64,000 nucleotides of DNA from Lindgomyces ingoldianus. Taxonomy: Eukaryota > Ascomycota > Dothideomycetes > Pleosporales > Lindgomycetaceae. The stretch's first letter is position 1. Each line of letters starts with the position of its first letter. Position numbers and translations under genes: made by a program. Shown one piece after another: positions 18,830 through 29,900 of this stretch. A model generated the notes under the pieces. It was not told the DNA's origin. It saw nothing but the letters and a program-made list of their open reading frames with translations, and did no database searches. The stretch lies in contig NW_022985213.1 of assembly GCF_010093535.1 (NCBI RefSeq), positions 348,658 to 412,657 of the forward strand. Direction: 5' to 3'.

Positions 18830-21032
18830 ATCTTAGCGAGCTTAGACGGTCGAGGCTTTAATTAGCGCCACACTATACTTCTTAAAGTAAAGCTGTTTTC
18901 TTACAGTCTACTAAGTTTTTTCTAAACTAATTAGAAGCTATAATTTTCTTAAAGCTCCTTCTATCTAAGAGACTTTAGTGCGCCTGTGTAAGTGTAACAC
19001 TTCTAATCCTCTTAACTATAGCTAGAAAATTAACTTCTTAATAATTTTTAGCCCCCTCTAGGTAGCTATAACTCTCTTACTTTTTTTATATAATTATTAG
19101 TACTATACCTATAATTAATCTTACTTTAATAGGAAAATTCTAGCTTTTGTGTGTAGAAACATGTTATTTATTATTGTCTTTTTACCTAACGCCTGCTACC
19201 TACCTACCTTACTAGCTCTATTATATCTTTTATTCTAATAACATTGTTTTAAGGCTTTTCTACTTTTTAGCATTTTAATCTCTAGTATACTATAAAGTTA
19301 TTCTTGCTACTTTTTATGCTTTTATTGTTTCTTCTGCTGCTTAACTTTTTTAATTTTTTATTTAACACACACTTACTAACTACTTACTAGCCCCCTACAT
19401 CTTAGGTAGATAAACTTATAAAAGTACTCTAGCTTTTAAGACTGTTTAATTTTAGTATTAGTAACTTTCTACACGCCTTTTATGTTAATTTAGTTCTATA
19501 TACTTATTTATCTACTGCCTGCATATTACATATTTGTGTAGCTTTAAAACAACTATACAGTTTAAAAATACTTTTAAGAGATTAATATGCATTTAAAAAT
19601 ATAGTTAATATTAGAGAGCTATTATATAAACTTAACTTATTAGTAGTGCACTTTCTTTTTGCAAAGTATAATATTAAGACTAAAGTAAAAATAAGTAGCT
19701 TTAATATTAGTAATTCTAATAGCTAGATTATAGTTACTACACTAAAGTAGTTTTTATTACTTTAGAATCTAATGCAAAACTGTTAAAGTGCTTAGTTTAG
19801 TTATAAAGTAAAAAAAGTGTTAACTAATTTTACTTTTTACTTAATTACTTTTATTATTATGTAAAAGTGTGCTAAGAAGTAATTAAATTATTTTCTAAAA
19901 ATGCTTAGACATTATCTTTATAGTAGTAATATAAAAAAGTGTGTTATTAAAGTTATATCTAGTTTTAGCTTATGCAACTCTTATAAAATTATTAATAAAG
20001 AAATTAAACATGTTATAAAATAGTTAAAAGTTTAGTACGTATGTTCTTTAACATCCCCCTCTCTAATTTTAGTCCTAAAAAGTTTGCTAAAATAGTAATA
20101 ACTATAGCTTAAAACCCTTAGCTTATTATTATTTATAATAATTTTAACTATTTAGACTAAACCTATAATTATGCTTTAAGTGTGCTAACATAGATTATGT
20201 GTAATCTTACAACTGCTCTTACTGTTAAGTGCCTATAGCTACTAGAGAGCAGTCTTTAACAGAGCATACTTAACTATACTATTTCTCTTTAAGTAGAATC
20301 TATATACTAGGCCTTTAGTATAAAACAAGATTTAATATTAAAGAAAATTACATATTATTATCTCTTAAGCACAGTAAGTTCTGTGTATAGAGCTGCTATA
20401 TAGTTAATGTTTAATTTACATGCTATAGCTTTTTTAAGTATGCTGTTAGTTAACATTCTTTTACTATAGCTAGTTAGTTAGGTCTAAAACCTTAGTGCTA
20501 TCTTTTATAATAAAGGTACTATTAAGGGGACATATTAGGTTTGTAATAACATCTAGATTAAGTAGTTTAAGCTAAGTAAAGACTTTTTATCTAATACTTT
20601 TACTATATTTTTTTAATTATCTCTAGCTAATATAGAGTAATTAGAAGACAGTAGAGCATATTTAGAGTGTCTGTTATAAGTAGCAGCTTGCTTACTGTCT
20701 GTACAATTGCTGCAATTAGATAGTTAGCTCTCCTACATATTTTTATATTCTTTAGGCTCTAACTTATATAATTATTAGAACTTATTAGAGTAGTTCTAAT
20801 AGTGTTAAGTCTTTCTTAAATATACTTTATAATATTACTTACTAAAAGTAAACTAGTATTAACTATAATAATGTTAAGTATTATTTAGTTACTTTACTTA
20901 TTTAGTTAAGTTAAGATACTTAAATTTTTTTCTTTTTCTATACTAAGATAGCTTATTAAGGTTATTTTACTAAGATAATTAGCAACTTTAACACATCTAC
21001 CTATAAAAAATTACTAGGCCTAGTTAATAATG
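18830..21032. other. Unclassified AT-rich decayed element E
   Basis: 2.2 kb with no LTR, TIR or gypsy/copia motif recognised. From about 20500 to 21000 one plus-strand frame is interrupted almost only by TAG and TAA, as expected from RIP of CAG, CAA and TGG codons, so it was probably protein-coding on the plus strand. It ends where LTR A3 begins (flank TAATG). Confidence 0.4.
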
Positions 21033-21918
21033 TGTTACAATCCTTGCTTTATAGAAGCACTTAGGTTAATGATGTTCCTAGATGAGTAGTAGAACGGGTG
21101 GTAGGGGCTAACGGCAGGGTGTACAGTCCTGCGTAATGTAACGATTCTACGAATCGTTCCATCTCGGGTCGCTCGGATCCTATCCGAAGGGTCCCCGTAT
21201 CGGCCCCGACCATGACTCAACCTAGTCCCCTGCAGTTACCCCTATTCCCTCATGTATTTAGTCGCACCTCGCCCCTGTAGCTAGCTTGGTAGTTTTCTAA
21301 TATCCTTTTGTATGAGGCCTATAGGTGTCAATGGCATTCCCAGGTTCAGAGTCCCCACGCACTCTTATATGCCTCTGAGTGGATTCCCTCCGCATTCGGA
21401 CCCATTGTCTTGCCTGCGCCGTTACACGTAAAGGCTATTAGGCTACTAGAGAAAGGGGAGAGTGACTAGATTATAGTTTGCTCTGTGTGCAGCAGTATAG
21501 TAGCTAGGGTTAAACAGTCCTGTTAGACAGGGTTAGAGGTACATATAGTGCAAGATATACAAATAGTATTGCAGCCTATTAGAAGGCTAAACGCTACTTA
21601 GTCTATGTAAAAAATAAACTAAATGTTAAACACACCTTTTAAAAGTTATTTAAGGTAGGAACTATATACATGTGTAGAGGATGCTAAGACAAGTAAAGCA
21701 AGTTTATATAAGCCTGCTAAGGAGGGCTCTACAGGCTCTCTTAGACTTATGGGACCTGTGGCCTGTTTTCCTACTAGATAATACACTCCTCTATTACTAC
21801 AGGCAGCAGCGCTGCCTCTATGTCCTCTAACTAGTTTATAAGCAAGCCCTGTTCTAACCTGACTAGACTGTGGAGCACTGCAGATGGAGTTACGCTAGTC
21901 TAACTGTAGACTGTAACA
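21033..21918 (-). repeat. A3 3' LTR (split by solo LTR B)
   Basis: TGTTACAATCC..TAGACTGTAACA, about 591 bp after removal of B and its duplicated site. It is followed by CGCTGCC..CTCTAGCAGCG, the reverse complement of the polypurine tract and adjacent bases. Confidence 0.85.
21137..21426 (-). repeat. Solo LTR B (minus)
   Basis: 290 bp, TGTAACGATTC..GCGCCGTTACA, TSD CGTAA at 21132-21136 and 21427-21431. It is little mutated, in contrast with its host LTR. The 61-residue minus-strand frame inside is not a gene. Confidence 0.9.
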
Positions 21919-22680
21919 CGCTGCCCTCTCTCTCTAGCAGCGTCCTTATTGCTCTGCTTACACAACTATGTTAGTAAGAGTTTATTTATAAAGTAAGTGC
22001 CTACTTACTAAAAGGCCTTCTTAGCATCTATTTTTTTGAAGCTAAATAGCTTGCTAGTCTTATTTATCTTATTATCCTTACACTATTTCTTATTTTAATC
22101 CCTTTTATTAGACAAAGATGCAACCCTGCAGCGCTTACTAATTATTAGAGTTATCTTATATGTTAACCTTATTATTAGATAAGTGTATAAAGTGTGTGCA
22201 AAAGAACAGCAGGTGTAATGCCTTTATTTTAGACGCTGCATAAGATTAGTTAGAGAAGAAATAGAGAGAACTTCTCTAAGATGCTACAGTAGTAAAAGTT
22301 TATAAATAAAAGCTTAATAAAAAAATAACTTATTAACTCTAAAAGTTAGTAGAAGTAAAGGCTAAGAAGTGTTCTAAACAGGATTGTATCTAAAAATTAC
22401 TAGATCTGCTAGAGGCTTAGCGCGCAAGGTATTTAAAAGGGGATTTTTCTTTCTTAGACAAGATAGAAGCTCTTAAGGCTAAAGCAGAAGGCTGTTCTCC
22501 TCTGCAGCCTTTATCTGCTAGGACTTGTCTTTAAAGGCTACTGCTATCTAGTAATAACATAGCTGCTCTTTTTAATATAGGTGCTTTATTGCCTAGCTAG
22601 TTTCTTTTAGATAAGCCTAAAAGTACTCTTATACTAATAGCTGCGCGTTCTGTAAATTCTTAGCTAGTTTTTATATATTT
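21919..22680 (-). other. A3 3'-internal region
   Basis: The region between the integrase/chromodomain and the 3' LTR. It carries the antisense coiled-coil remnant at about 22250-22560. No other gene is seen. Confidence 0.5.
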
Positions 22681-24071
22681 TTACTAGTAAGCTACTTTTT
22701 TTATTTTACTAGAAACTTCTTTTTATTTTTTTAATTACTAATAATATATTTAACTTTATACTTAGTTTCTTTATCTTCTTATCTCTATGTAGACAGGGGA
22801 ATCTCTTTAGGTGCTTTTTTAATCTAGAGACGTAGAACTATAGGTGTATCTTTATGTGCAGGGGAAGCTTAAGCTTGCAATTGTCTTATTAAGTTTATAA
22901 GACTTTATATAGTCCTATTCTTTTTTCTGCTAGCTTTCTAGAAGGTCTAAATATTTTAAGTTTCTTAGTGTTAAAGTACATGTAGTCTCTTAGGTAGATT
23001 TCTAGGCCTAGTTATTGTAATTTATTTATGTATTATTCTATTATTTTTTAACTAGATCTAGCCTTAATTACTAATTTCTTATATATGTTTTATAAGTTTA
23101 ATAACTAGTCTATTAATTTTTAAAAGTTTATAGGCTAGTTTTCTTATAGCACAAAGTATAAGTTATAACTAAAATTAGCCTTATATAGTGTTTCTTTTGT
23201 TATAGCTAATTCTACTGTGTTAATAGCTAGCTGTGCTATAAAAAGCTATTCTGCCTAATTATTCTAAGTGTAAGAGATGTACTTTCTTAGATACTTTTCT
23301 ACTTTAGCATTTACTCTCTTAGTTTAGCTGTCTGTTTGTAAATAGTATGCTGTAGATAGTTTATATGTTATGCTAAGGTGTTGCATAGCTGCTTTCTAGA
23401 ATCTGCTAGTAAATAGTTTATCTTAGTTAGAAATAATAATTTTAGGACATTTATATACTAATATAACATTTTTTTTAAGTTTATAAATAAATTTTTTAGC
23501 TATTATTATTTTTTCTAATAGCTAGGTATGTAGATATTTAGTAGTTTTATTAAAGGCAACTATAATTATGTTGCACATTCTTTCTATTTCTAGTTTCTTA
23601 GATAAGAGAAGTCTTATAATAAAGTCTATTATAATTATTATCTATAGTTGTTTTAAAGCTTTAATTAGTTAAAGGCATCTATAGGTCTTATGTCTTTATA
23701 AGTTACATTTGTTGTAGGTGTTGCATTCTCTAAGTACCTTAGTGCACAATTACTTTACTTTAGGTATGTGTTGTAGTATAGCAGCTTGTAGTTTCTTCTA
23801 GAGGGTTTCTATACTAGGGTGTCTAAACATTAGAGATTTATAATACTTACAAATTAGATTTTTTTACCTTTATTTATTTACTATAAGCATGTAAAGCTTT
23901 TATAAGTTAGGGCTTATTATAGATTTATCCTTTATTAGTTTTCTTAAAGAGAGTAAACTTCTTAGTTTCTTCTTCTTCTTTATTAAAGTAATTTAGCCTT
24001 TAGCTAAGAGTGTTAGCCTACTAGTTTTATGCTCTTAAGACATGTTTAATAATATAGTTAAACTACATAAG
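22681..24071 (-). pseudogene. A3 pol remnant, integrase part
   Basis: On the minus strand, the HHCC zinc region (CNTCNKCNLQRHK-like, about 23700) and the integrase core with TAYYLQTDSQTKRVN (about 23340) are readable between stops. The order matches gypsy pol (RT, RNase H, integrase). It is interrupted by A4 at 24071. Confidence 0.75.
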
Positions 24072-24665
24072 TGTTACAATCCTTGCTTCGGGAAGCACTC
24101 AGGTCTGCTGGTATTCCAAAGGGGGGGGTAGTTGGACGGGTGGTAGGGGCCAACCAGCAGGGTGTACAGTCCTGCGTACAGGCTAATGGGCTATTAGAGG
24201 GAGGTAGAGTGACCAGATCATGGTTTGCCCTTAATGCAGCAGTAGGGAGGCTAGGTTAAACAGTCCTGTTAGACAGGGTTAGAGGTATATATAGTGCAAG
24301 ATATACAAATAGTATTACAGCTTGTTAGAAAGCTAAATGCTACTTAGTCTATATAGAGAATAAACTAAATGTTAAACACACCTTCTAAAGGTTGTTTAAT
24401 GCGGGAACTATATACATGTGCTAGGGGTGCTAAGGGGAGCAGAGGGAGTTTATAGTAGTCTGCTAAGACAGGCTCTATAAGCTCCCTTAAGCTTCCTAAA
24501 CTTATGGCCTGTTGTCTCTATTAGACAATGCATTCTTCTGTTATTGCAGGTAGGCGTGCTGCTTCTGTGTCCTCTAACTAGTTCCTAAGCAAGCCCTGTC
24601 CTAATCTAGCTAGATTGTGGAGCACTCCCGGTGGAGTTACGCTGGTCTAACTATAGACTATAACA
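24072..24665 (-). repeat. A4 3' LTR
   Basis: 594 bp. The outer end TGTTACAATCCTTGCTTCGG is intact, while the inner end (..TAGACTATAACA) has more transitions. It is followed by the polypurine-tract complement CGCTGCCCCTCCTCCCTAGC. Confidence 0.92.
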
Positions 24666-24942
24666 CGCTGCCCCTCCTCCCTAGCAGCGTCCTTGCCGCT
24701 CTGCTTACACAACTATGTTAGTAAAGGTTTATTTATAAAGTAGGCGCTTACCTACTAGAAGGCATCTTTAACATCTGTCTTTCTTAAGCTAAATAGCTTG
24801 TTAGTTTTATTTATCTTATTATCCTTATGTTGCCCTCTGTTTTAATCCTCTTTATTAGACAAAAATAAGGCCCTGTAGCGCTTACTAATTTTTAAGGTTA
24901 TCTTGTGTGTTAACTTTGTCCTTAGATAAATGCGTTAAGTGT

Positions 24943-25068
24943 AAGGACGGAGCTCTGTACCACTACGCTAATACAACTAAAAAGGTGTGAATAATTAACT
25001 AACAGTTAATTATTGTGTATAGAATAGTATATATACCTGTTGCACGTAAGCACCATCTTAGCCTTACA
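24943..25068. mobile_element. 126-bp MITE in A4
   Basis: It is absent from the matching place in A5 (near 36380) and A3. Flanked by the direct repeat TTAAGTGT (24935-24942 and 25069-25076), an 8-bp TSD as in hAT elements. The ends AAGG..CCTTACA are weakly inverted. An internal palindrome TAATTAACT-AAC-AGTTAATTA lies near its centre. Confidence 0.7.
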
Positions 25069-25639
25069 TTAAGTGTGTACAAAAGTATAGTAAGTGCAAC
25101 ACCTTTATTTCTAATTCTTTATAGAATTAACTAAAGAAGAAGAGAGAGGCGCTTCTTTAGGAGGCTATTGCTGCAAGGGTTTGTAAATAGAAGCTAGACA
25201 ACTAAATATTACATTAGGTTTAGAAGACTTTAGAGGCAAAGGCTAAGAAGTGTTCTAAGCAGAATTGTATTTAAAAATTACTAGATTTGCTAGAGGCTTG
25301 TTGCGCAAAGTACTTAAAGGGGGACCTTTTCTTCTTAGACAAGATAGAGACTCTTAAGGCTAAAGTAGAGAGTTGTTTCTTTTTTTAGCCCTTATTAGTT
25401 AGGACTTATCTCTAAAGGCTGCTGCTATCTAGTAATAATGTAGCTGTTCTTTTTAATATAGGTGCCTTATTGCCTAGCTAGTTTCTTTTAGATAAGCCTA
25501 AAGGTACTTTTATACTAATAGCTGCGTGTTTTATAAATTCTTAGCTAGTTTCTAAGTGTTTTTACTAGTAGGCTACTCTTTCTATTTTACTAAAAATTCC
25601 TTTTAGTTCTTTTAATTACTAATAATATGTTTAACTTTA

Positions 25640-25857
25640 TGTCGCGTATACTGAGAGCCTTGGCTGGGGCTCAGAGCCTGGGACTGGGGCTCGGAGCCTG
25701 GGACTGGGGGCTCAGAGCCTGGGACGCAGCTCGGGATCTGGAGATATTATGTTCCGAAGCTCGGTGTATATAAGGAGAGCCTTCGGCTCTCTTAGATAGC
25801 AGAGTCACTTCATCCGATCTTCTAAACAGCTACTGCCAGGCTATTTTATCCTCCACA
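25640..25857 (+). repeat. Copia 5' LTR
   Basis: TGTCGCGTATAC..TATCCTCCACA. The U3 part carries about three 20-21-bp tandem units (GGGGCTCAGAGCCTGGGACT, 25666-25727). TATATAAG at 25767-25774 is a likely TATA box. Confidence 0.97.
25767..25791 (+). promoter_or_regulatory. Copia LTR TATA box and adjoining hairpin
   Basis: TATATAAG is followed at once by GAGAGCC-TTC-GGCTCTC, a perfect 7-bp stem with a 3-nt loop (25775-25791). The hairpin would lie near or just before the start of the RNA. The 3' LTR has the same at 32326-32350. Confidence 0.65.
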
Positions 25858-25880
25858 GTTATGGGCCCGGCGCTTTAAGA
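25858..25880 (+). other. Primer-binding site, copia-type (initiator tRNA half)
   Basis: Directly after the LTR, GTTATGGGCCCGGCGC closely resembles the primer site of Drosophila copia (GTTATGGGCCCAG). That site pairs with the anticodon arm of a cleaved initiator Met-tRNA rather than the tRNA 3' end. The CAT anticodon complement ATG is visible. A host tRNA sequence is needed to confirm. Confidence 0.7.
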
Positions 25881-25982
25881 ACCCAGGACGATTCTCCCTG
25901 CGTAACTATAGCGCTAGCGAAAGCTGTTTAGAAGCTCTTTTCCTCATCCTCATTAATCCTCATCACCTCCAAAGCCCACGTC

Positions 25983-26984
25983 ATGGCTGATCGAGATGCT
26001 CCTCTCCCGACAGGAGCATACCAGCTCAAGGACCACGCGAGCTGGCCTCTCTGGTTTATCCAGCTCCAGTTCCATGCTCTCAGCAAAAACCTATGGGACA
26101 TGATCGATCCAGATGGACCAGACGCTCCAAATCCTATAGACAGCGCTCCAGAGATGCCCACACTCAGAGCGATCACTGCTGAGAACCCCCTGGAGAAGGC
26201 CAACGCACAGTACCAGACCGATATCGCTGAGTACCGAGCTCGATCGAGCGACTGGGCTTCCCGCGCGACGCGTCTTCAGACAATCTGGAACTGGGTCAAT
26301 GCAACTGTCGCACCAGAGCTCCTAGGACCCGCAATGATGCAGCTCGTGTCAGAGAACCAATCCACCCTACAGGCACTCGTACAAGCCTTGAAACAAGAGC
26401 TAGCACCAACAGACGCAAGCACGAAGAATCTCGTACGAGCAGAGTACAGAGCTCACCTCACCAAGGCAAAGCATGGCACCATGACCCCGGAAGCTTGGTA
26501 CCAGCAGTGGCACTTCCTGTACACCAAGGCAAGGACCTACAAGATTCTCGACGTAGAAGGCCAGCTCGCCGCACAAGACTTCCTAGACGCCCTAGCTCCA
26601 AAGCTCGCACCAGACTGGGCGCGCTCTATGCACCAGAGGGTCATAGAGGCCAGCGCACTCGGCAAGGAACCTCCAACGATCCAGGAAATCGGCAAGATCT
26701 TCTCAACAATGCTCCAGGAGCACACTCCCTGCGCGCGAGCAACCGAGGCACAGGTATATTTGCGACGCTTAGCAGACGATCAGACAACAATTCGGCCCGA
26801 TCTGTTTCAGCCCGATCAGGCCACCCGTGCCCATGCAGAGCTCCAGGGCAATCCCTTCATCCATAGAAAGCAGCAGACTGCAGAGACCTCACGTCAGCAG
26901 TCACTAGAAAGCCAAAGAAGCTCAGTGAAACCGCACGCCAGAAGATCCTTAAGAGGCTTAAGTGGGCGCAGCACAAGGAAGTAA
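25983..26984 (+). CDS. gag: Copia Gag (333 residues)
   Basis: An open frame from ATG at 25983 to TAA at 26982. It begins MADRDAPLPTGAYQLKD and contains the W-rich capsid-like fold of copia Gag (UBN2/DUF4219-like), with PLWFIQLQFHALSKNLWDMI early and YRAHLTKAKHGTMTPEAWYQQW in the middle. In this frame there is no CCHC zinc knuckle. In the pol frame, however, HPCPC..LHP*KAADC at about 26827-26880 looks like the expected knuckle, so the last 50 residues or so of this ORF are probably out of frame because of an indel or a -1 shift near 26810-26825. Gag would package the element RNA in cytoplasmic particles. Confidence 0.85.
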   Translation: MADRDAPLPTGAYQLKDHASWPLWFIQLQFHALSKNLWDMIDPDGPDAPNPIDSAPEMPTLRAITAENPLEKANAQYQTDIAEYRARSSDWASRATRLQTIWNWVNATVAPELLGPAMMQLVSENQSTLQALVQALKQELAPTDASTKNLVRAEYRAHLTKAKHGTMTPEAWYQQWHFLYTKARTYKILDVEGQLAAQDFLDALAPKLAPDWARSMHQRVIEASALGKEPPTIQEIGKIFSTMLQEHTPCARATEAQVYLRRLADDQTTIRPDLFQPDQATRAHAELQGNPFIHRKQQTAETSRQQSLESQRSSVKPHARRSLRGLSGRSTRK

Positions 26985-29900
26985 AGGCTGTACTGCTCAA
27001 AAGAGGCTACGTGATTCCGGACGCAGCCTCCCCTGCTCCGAAAGCTATTAAAGGATCAGACAAGCCAGCATTCCCAGGAAGCATTGTCGCCGCACTCATC
27101 GACCCGGCGCTCCTAGTAAAACCAGGGATGCACGCGACTATGGATTTTGACGCTCACCCACTCTCTATGAGCACAATTCTGGACAATGGGAGTGCCACGC
27201 ACTTGGTAAACAGTATAGAGCTGCTCGTACCTGGGTCATTCAGGAAAGCTCAAGGTTTACACACAGTGGAAGCTGGCACCCAGTCGTTCCCGATCCAGGG
27301 AACAGGAACTAGAAAGCTCAGAGGGGTGTTGAACAGAGCACAGGGAGAGCGCACGGAAGATCTCACGCTACAGGAGGTGGTTGTGGTGGAAGGATTTCAC
27401 GTCAATATTATCTCGGAAGCTCGTTTGAGAGAAAAAGGACTATGGTATTTAGGACTTGACTGTACACTGCGCATAGGCACGCTGGAAAAGAATAGGGTAC
27501 TTGCAACGCTCCGCCGAGAACACAACCTTACGTTCGTCGAATATAAAGCTGTCTCTTTCTACCCACTAGTGCAGAGTGTGCTCCCGGATCGCCGACGCTC
27601 ATGGACCACATTCCCACGCTCAGACTCAGAAGAGCTCTGGCATGCGCGCGCAGGACACCTAGGCCCCAAAGCTCTGCGGGCTCTGGTCAAAAGCGCGAGG
27701 AACGTACGAATAACGGGTACAGAGCGAGTACGCTGTGAGCACTGCGCAACAACACACGCCAAGCAGGTCATATCGAGAAGACCAAAAGAGCGAGCTCCCC
27801 GCCCATTCTGGAGAATCGCATGGGACATGTTCGATATGCCATTAGGGCGCAGCGGAGCTCTATGGATGATGATCGTCAAGGACGAATACAGCGGCAAAAT
27901 CTTTTCGTACTCTCTCCAGGCGAAAACGCTCTCAGAAATCCAGAGAGTAATGGAGAACTTCAAGAGCATAGTGTCCAATCAATACAAGCTCCAGATCAGC
28001 AAAATACAGCAAGACAACAACGCTGCCACGCTCCCTTAGCATAGGAAGTCAAGGTATGAGCTCTGGGCAGAGGAGTCCAGCATTAATATTAAGAGCTCTC
28101 CACCATACACTCATAAGCCAAATAGAGCCGCAGAAAGAGCTAGACAAGAGATAATCACAAAGTCTATCAAGATAAGGAGCAGCGCAGGACTCCCCAAGAA
28201 GCTCTGGCCGGAAGTAGTAGACGCAGCGACATGGCTGTACAATATGAGCCCGTCGCACGCACACAACCTACGCTCACCAAATGAAGTCTTGGACGCGTGG
28301 TTCACCAACTACTTCAGATACTACAAGCCAGAGCAGGTAAGGAGTGCTACGGCTGATCTAAGACCCGATTAGAGCGGGATCTACGCATACGGCTGTCGCG
28401 CCTACCCACTCAACAGGGAGCGAGCAGCCGGGCGTCAGAAGCGAAGCTTCAAAGTAACTCCACAGGGCCACATAGAATATCTTGTGGGCTACAGAGCCTC
28501 GAATATCTACAGAATATAGGTCCCGTCGCTCGACCAGGTGATCACCACAAGAAACGTAGCTTTTGATAAGACACGCTTCCACAAGGACAGGGGTGACAAG
28601 CCAATCCCCCGGGAAGAAGCCTCTAAGATCGTCGAAATTCTCAACGAGCAGGGTGAGATCCGTGATGCAGGAGAAGCCTTCAAGCTTCTACCTCAAAGGT
28701 CAGATAAGCAGCAGAGTAATATACCGAATCAGAGGCCCCAAGAGCGCGAGCTCGGGGGTGCGGAAACCAAAGAGCTTGTTGGAACTCGGGTCGGCCAGCC
28801 AGAGGATCAGCACTCGGAGGTGGAAGCAACTGCGCGGGTGACGAGCACAGCAAGCAAGTCGCCAAGGATTCGCGCGGTTCCTGATGAACGTATAGCACTC
28901 ATTACCCCAGAGCCGACTCCCGAGCCAGAGCTCGCGGATAGCTCTACGACACGCCCTATACAGGGTAGGCACGAGCATACTGGTGATCCCCGGCAAGTGC
29001 ACTTAACCGGAGAAGCGGATCCACCGGGCTCGTTGAGTCAAATAGCCGACTCGCCGGTCGAAAAATCGACCCCTGCCTCTCGCGCTAGGACATCGTCTTC
29101 TGTGGCTCCAGTCAAAGCAGGTGAGGCAACCCCCAAACGTGCGTACAACAAAAAGAGCTGGGGACCAGCCACACGCATAAGCCGAAGAATACGGAGGCAA
29201 GATCCTGATGACCCGGGTGAGCCTAGGGGTGCAGGAAGCGGAGGTATATATACAACGCTCTCAGAGAGGAGCAGCATACGCCTAGCTCCAGTTAATCCAG
29301 AGCACCTCCAAATAAACTTCCTTAGAGCATTTATTGCTCACAACAACAGAGCGCTCAAAACGCTCCACGCAGTGTTTTCCGCAGCTGCCTTCTTCAGGCA
29401 GCCTCAACCAAGAGCTCATGTGCTCCCAAAGGAACCCTCAAAATAGAGAGATCTACACAAACACCCATACAGAGATCTTTTCAAGATCGCAGCACAGAAA
29501 GAGATAGCTACCCTGCTTAAGAAAGGCACTTAGAAAGAGATCATGCAATCTAAAGCAACGTCTAAGCCGCTCCCACTGAAGTGGGTATTCACGTACAAAT
29601 TTGACCAGGATAGGTATTTTGCTAAATGCAAAGCTCGCATTTGCGTACGCGGTGATCTCCAGAGCAAGGACTCGCTCCAGTCAACCTATGCTGCCACTCT
29701 CGCAGCCAGATCCTTCCGAACGGCAATAGCGATAGCAGCTCAATTTGACCTAGAGATCAGGCAATACGATGTCATAGGCGCGTTCCTGAACGCGCACCGC
29801 GAAGGCAAGCCAGAAGTGACATGCGAGCTCCCAGAAGGCTTCACGAAGCCTGGCATGTGCGTCAAGCTTCTCCAAGCCCTATACGGACTGCGCGACTCGC

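Noticed and set aside
24071..24259. 62-codon ORF at the start of A4
   Set aside because: It lies wholly in the 3' LTR, in the least mutated part, and has no counterpart protein.
27559..27978. 139-codon minus-strand ORF within copia pol
   Set aside because: Antisense shadow of the integrase region, which has clear HHCC and DD(E) residues on the plus strand.
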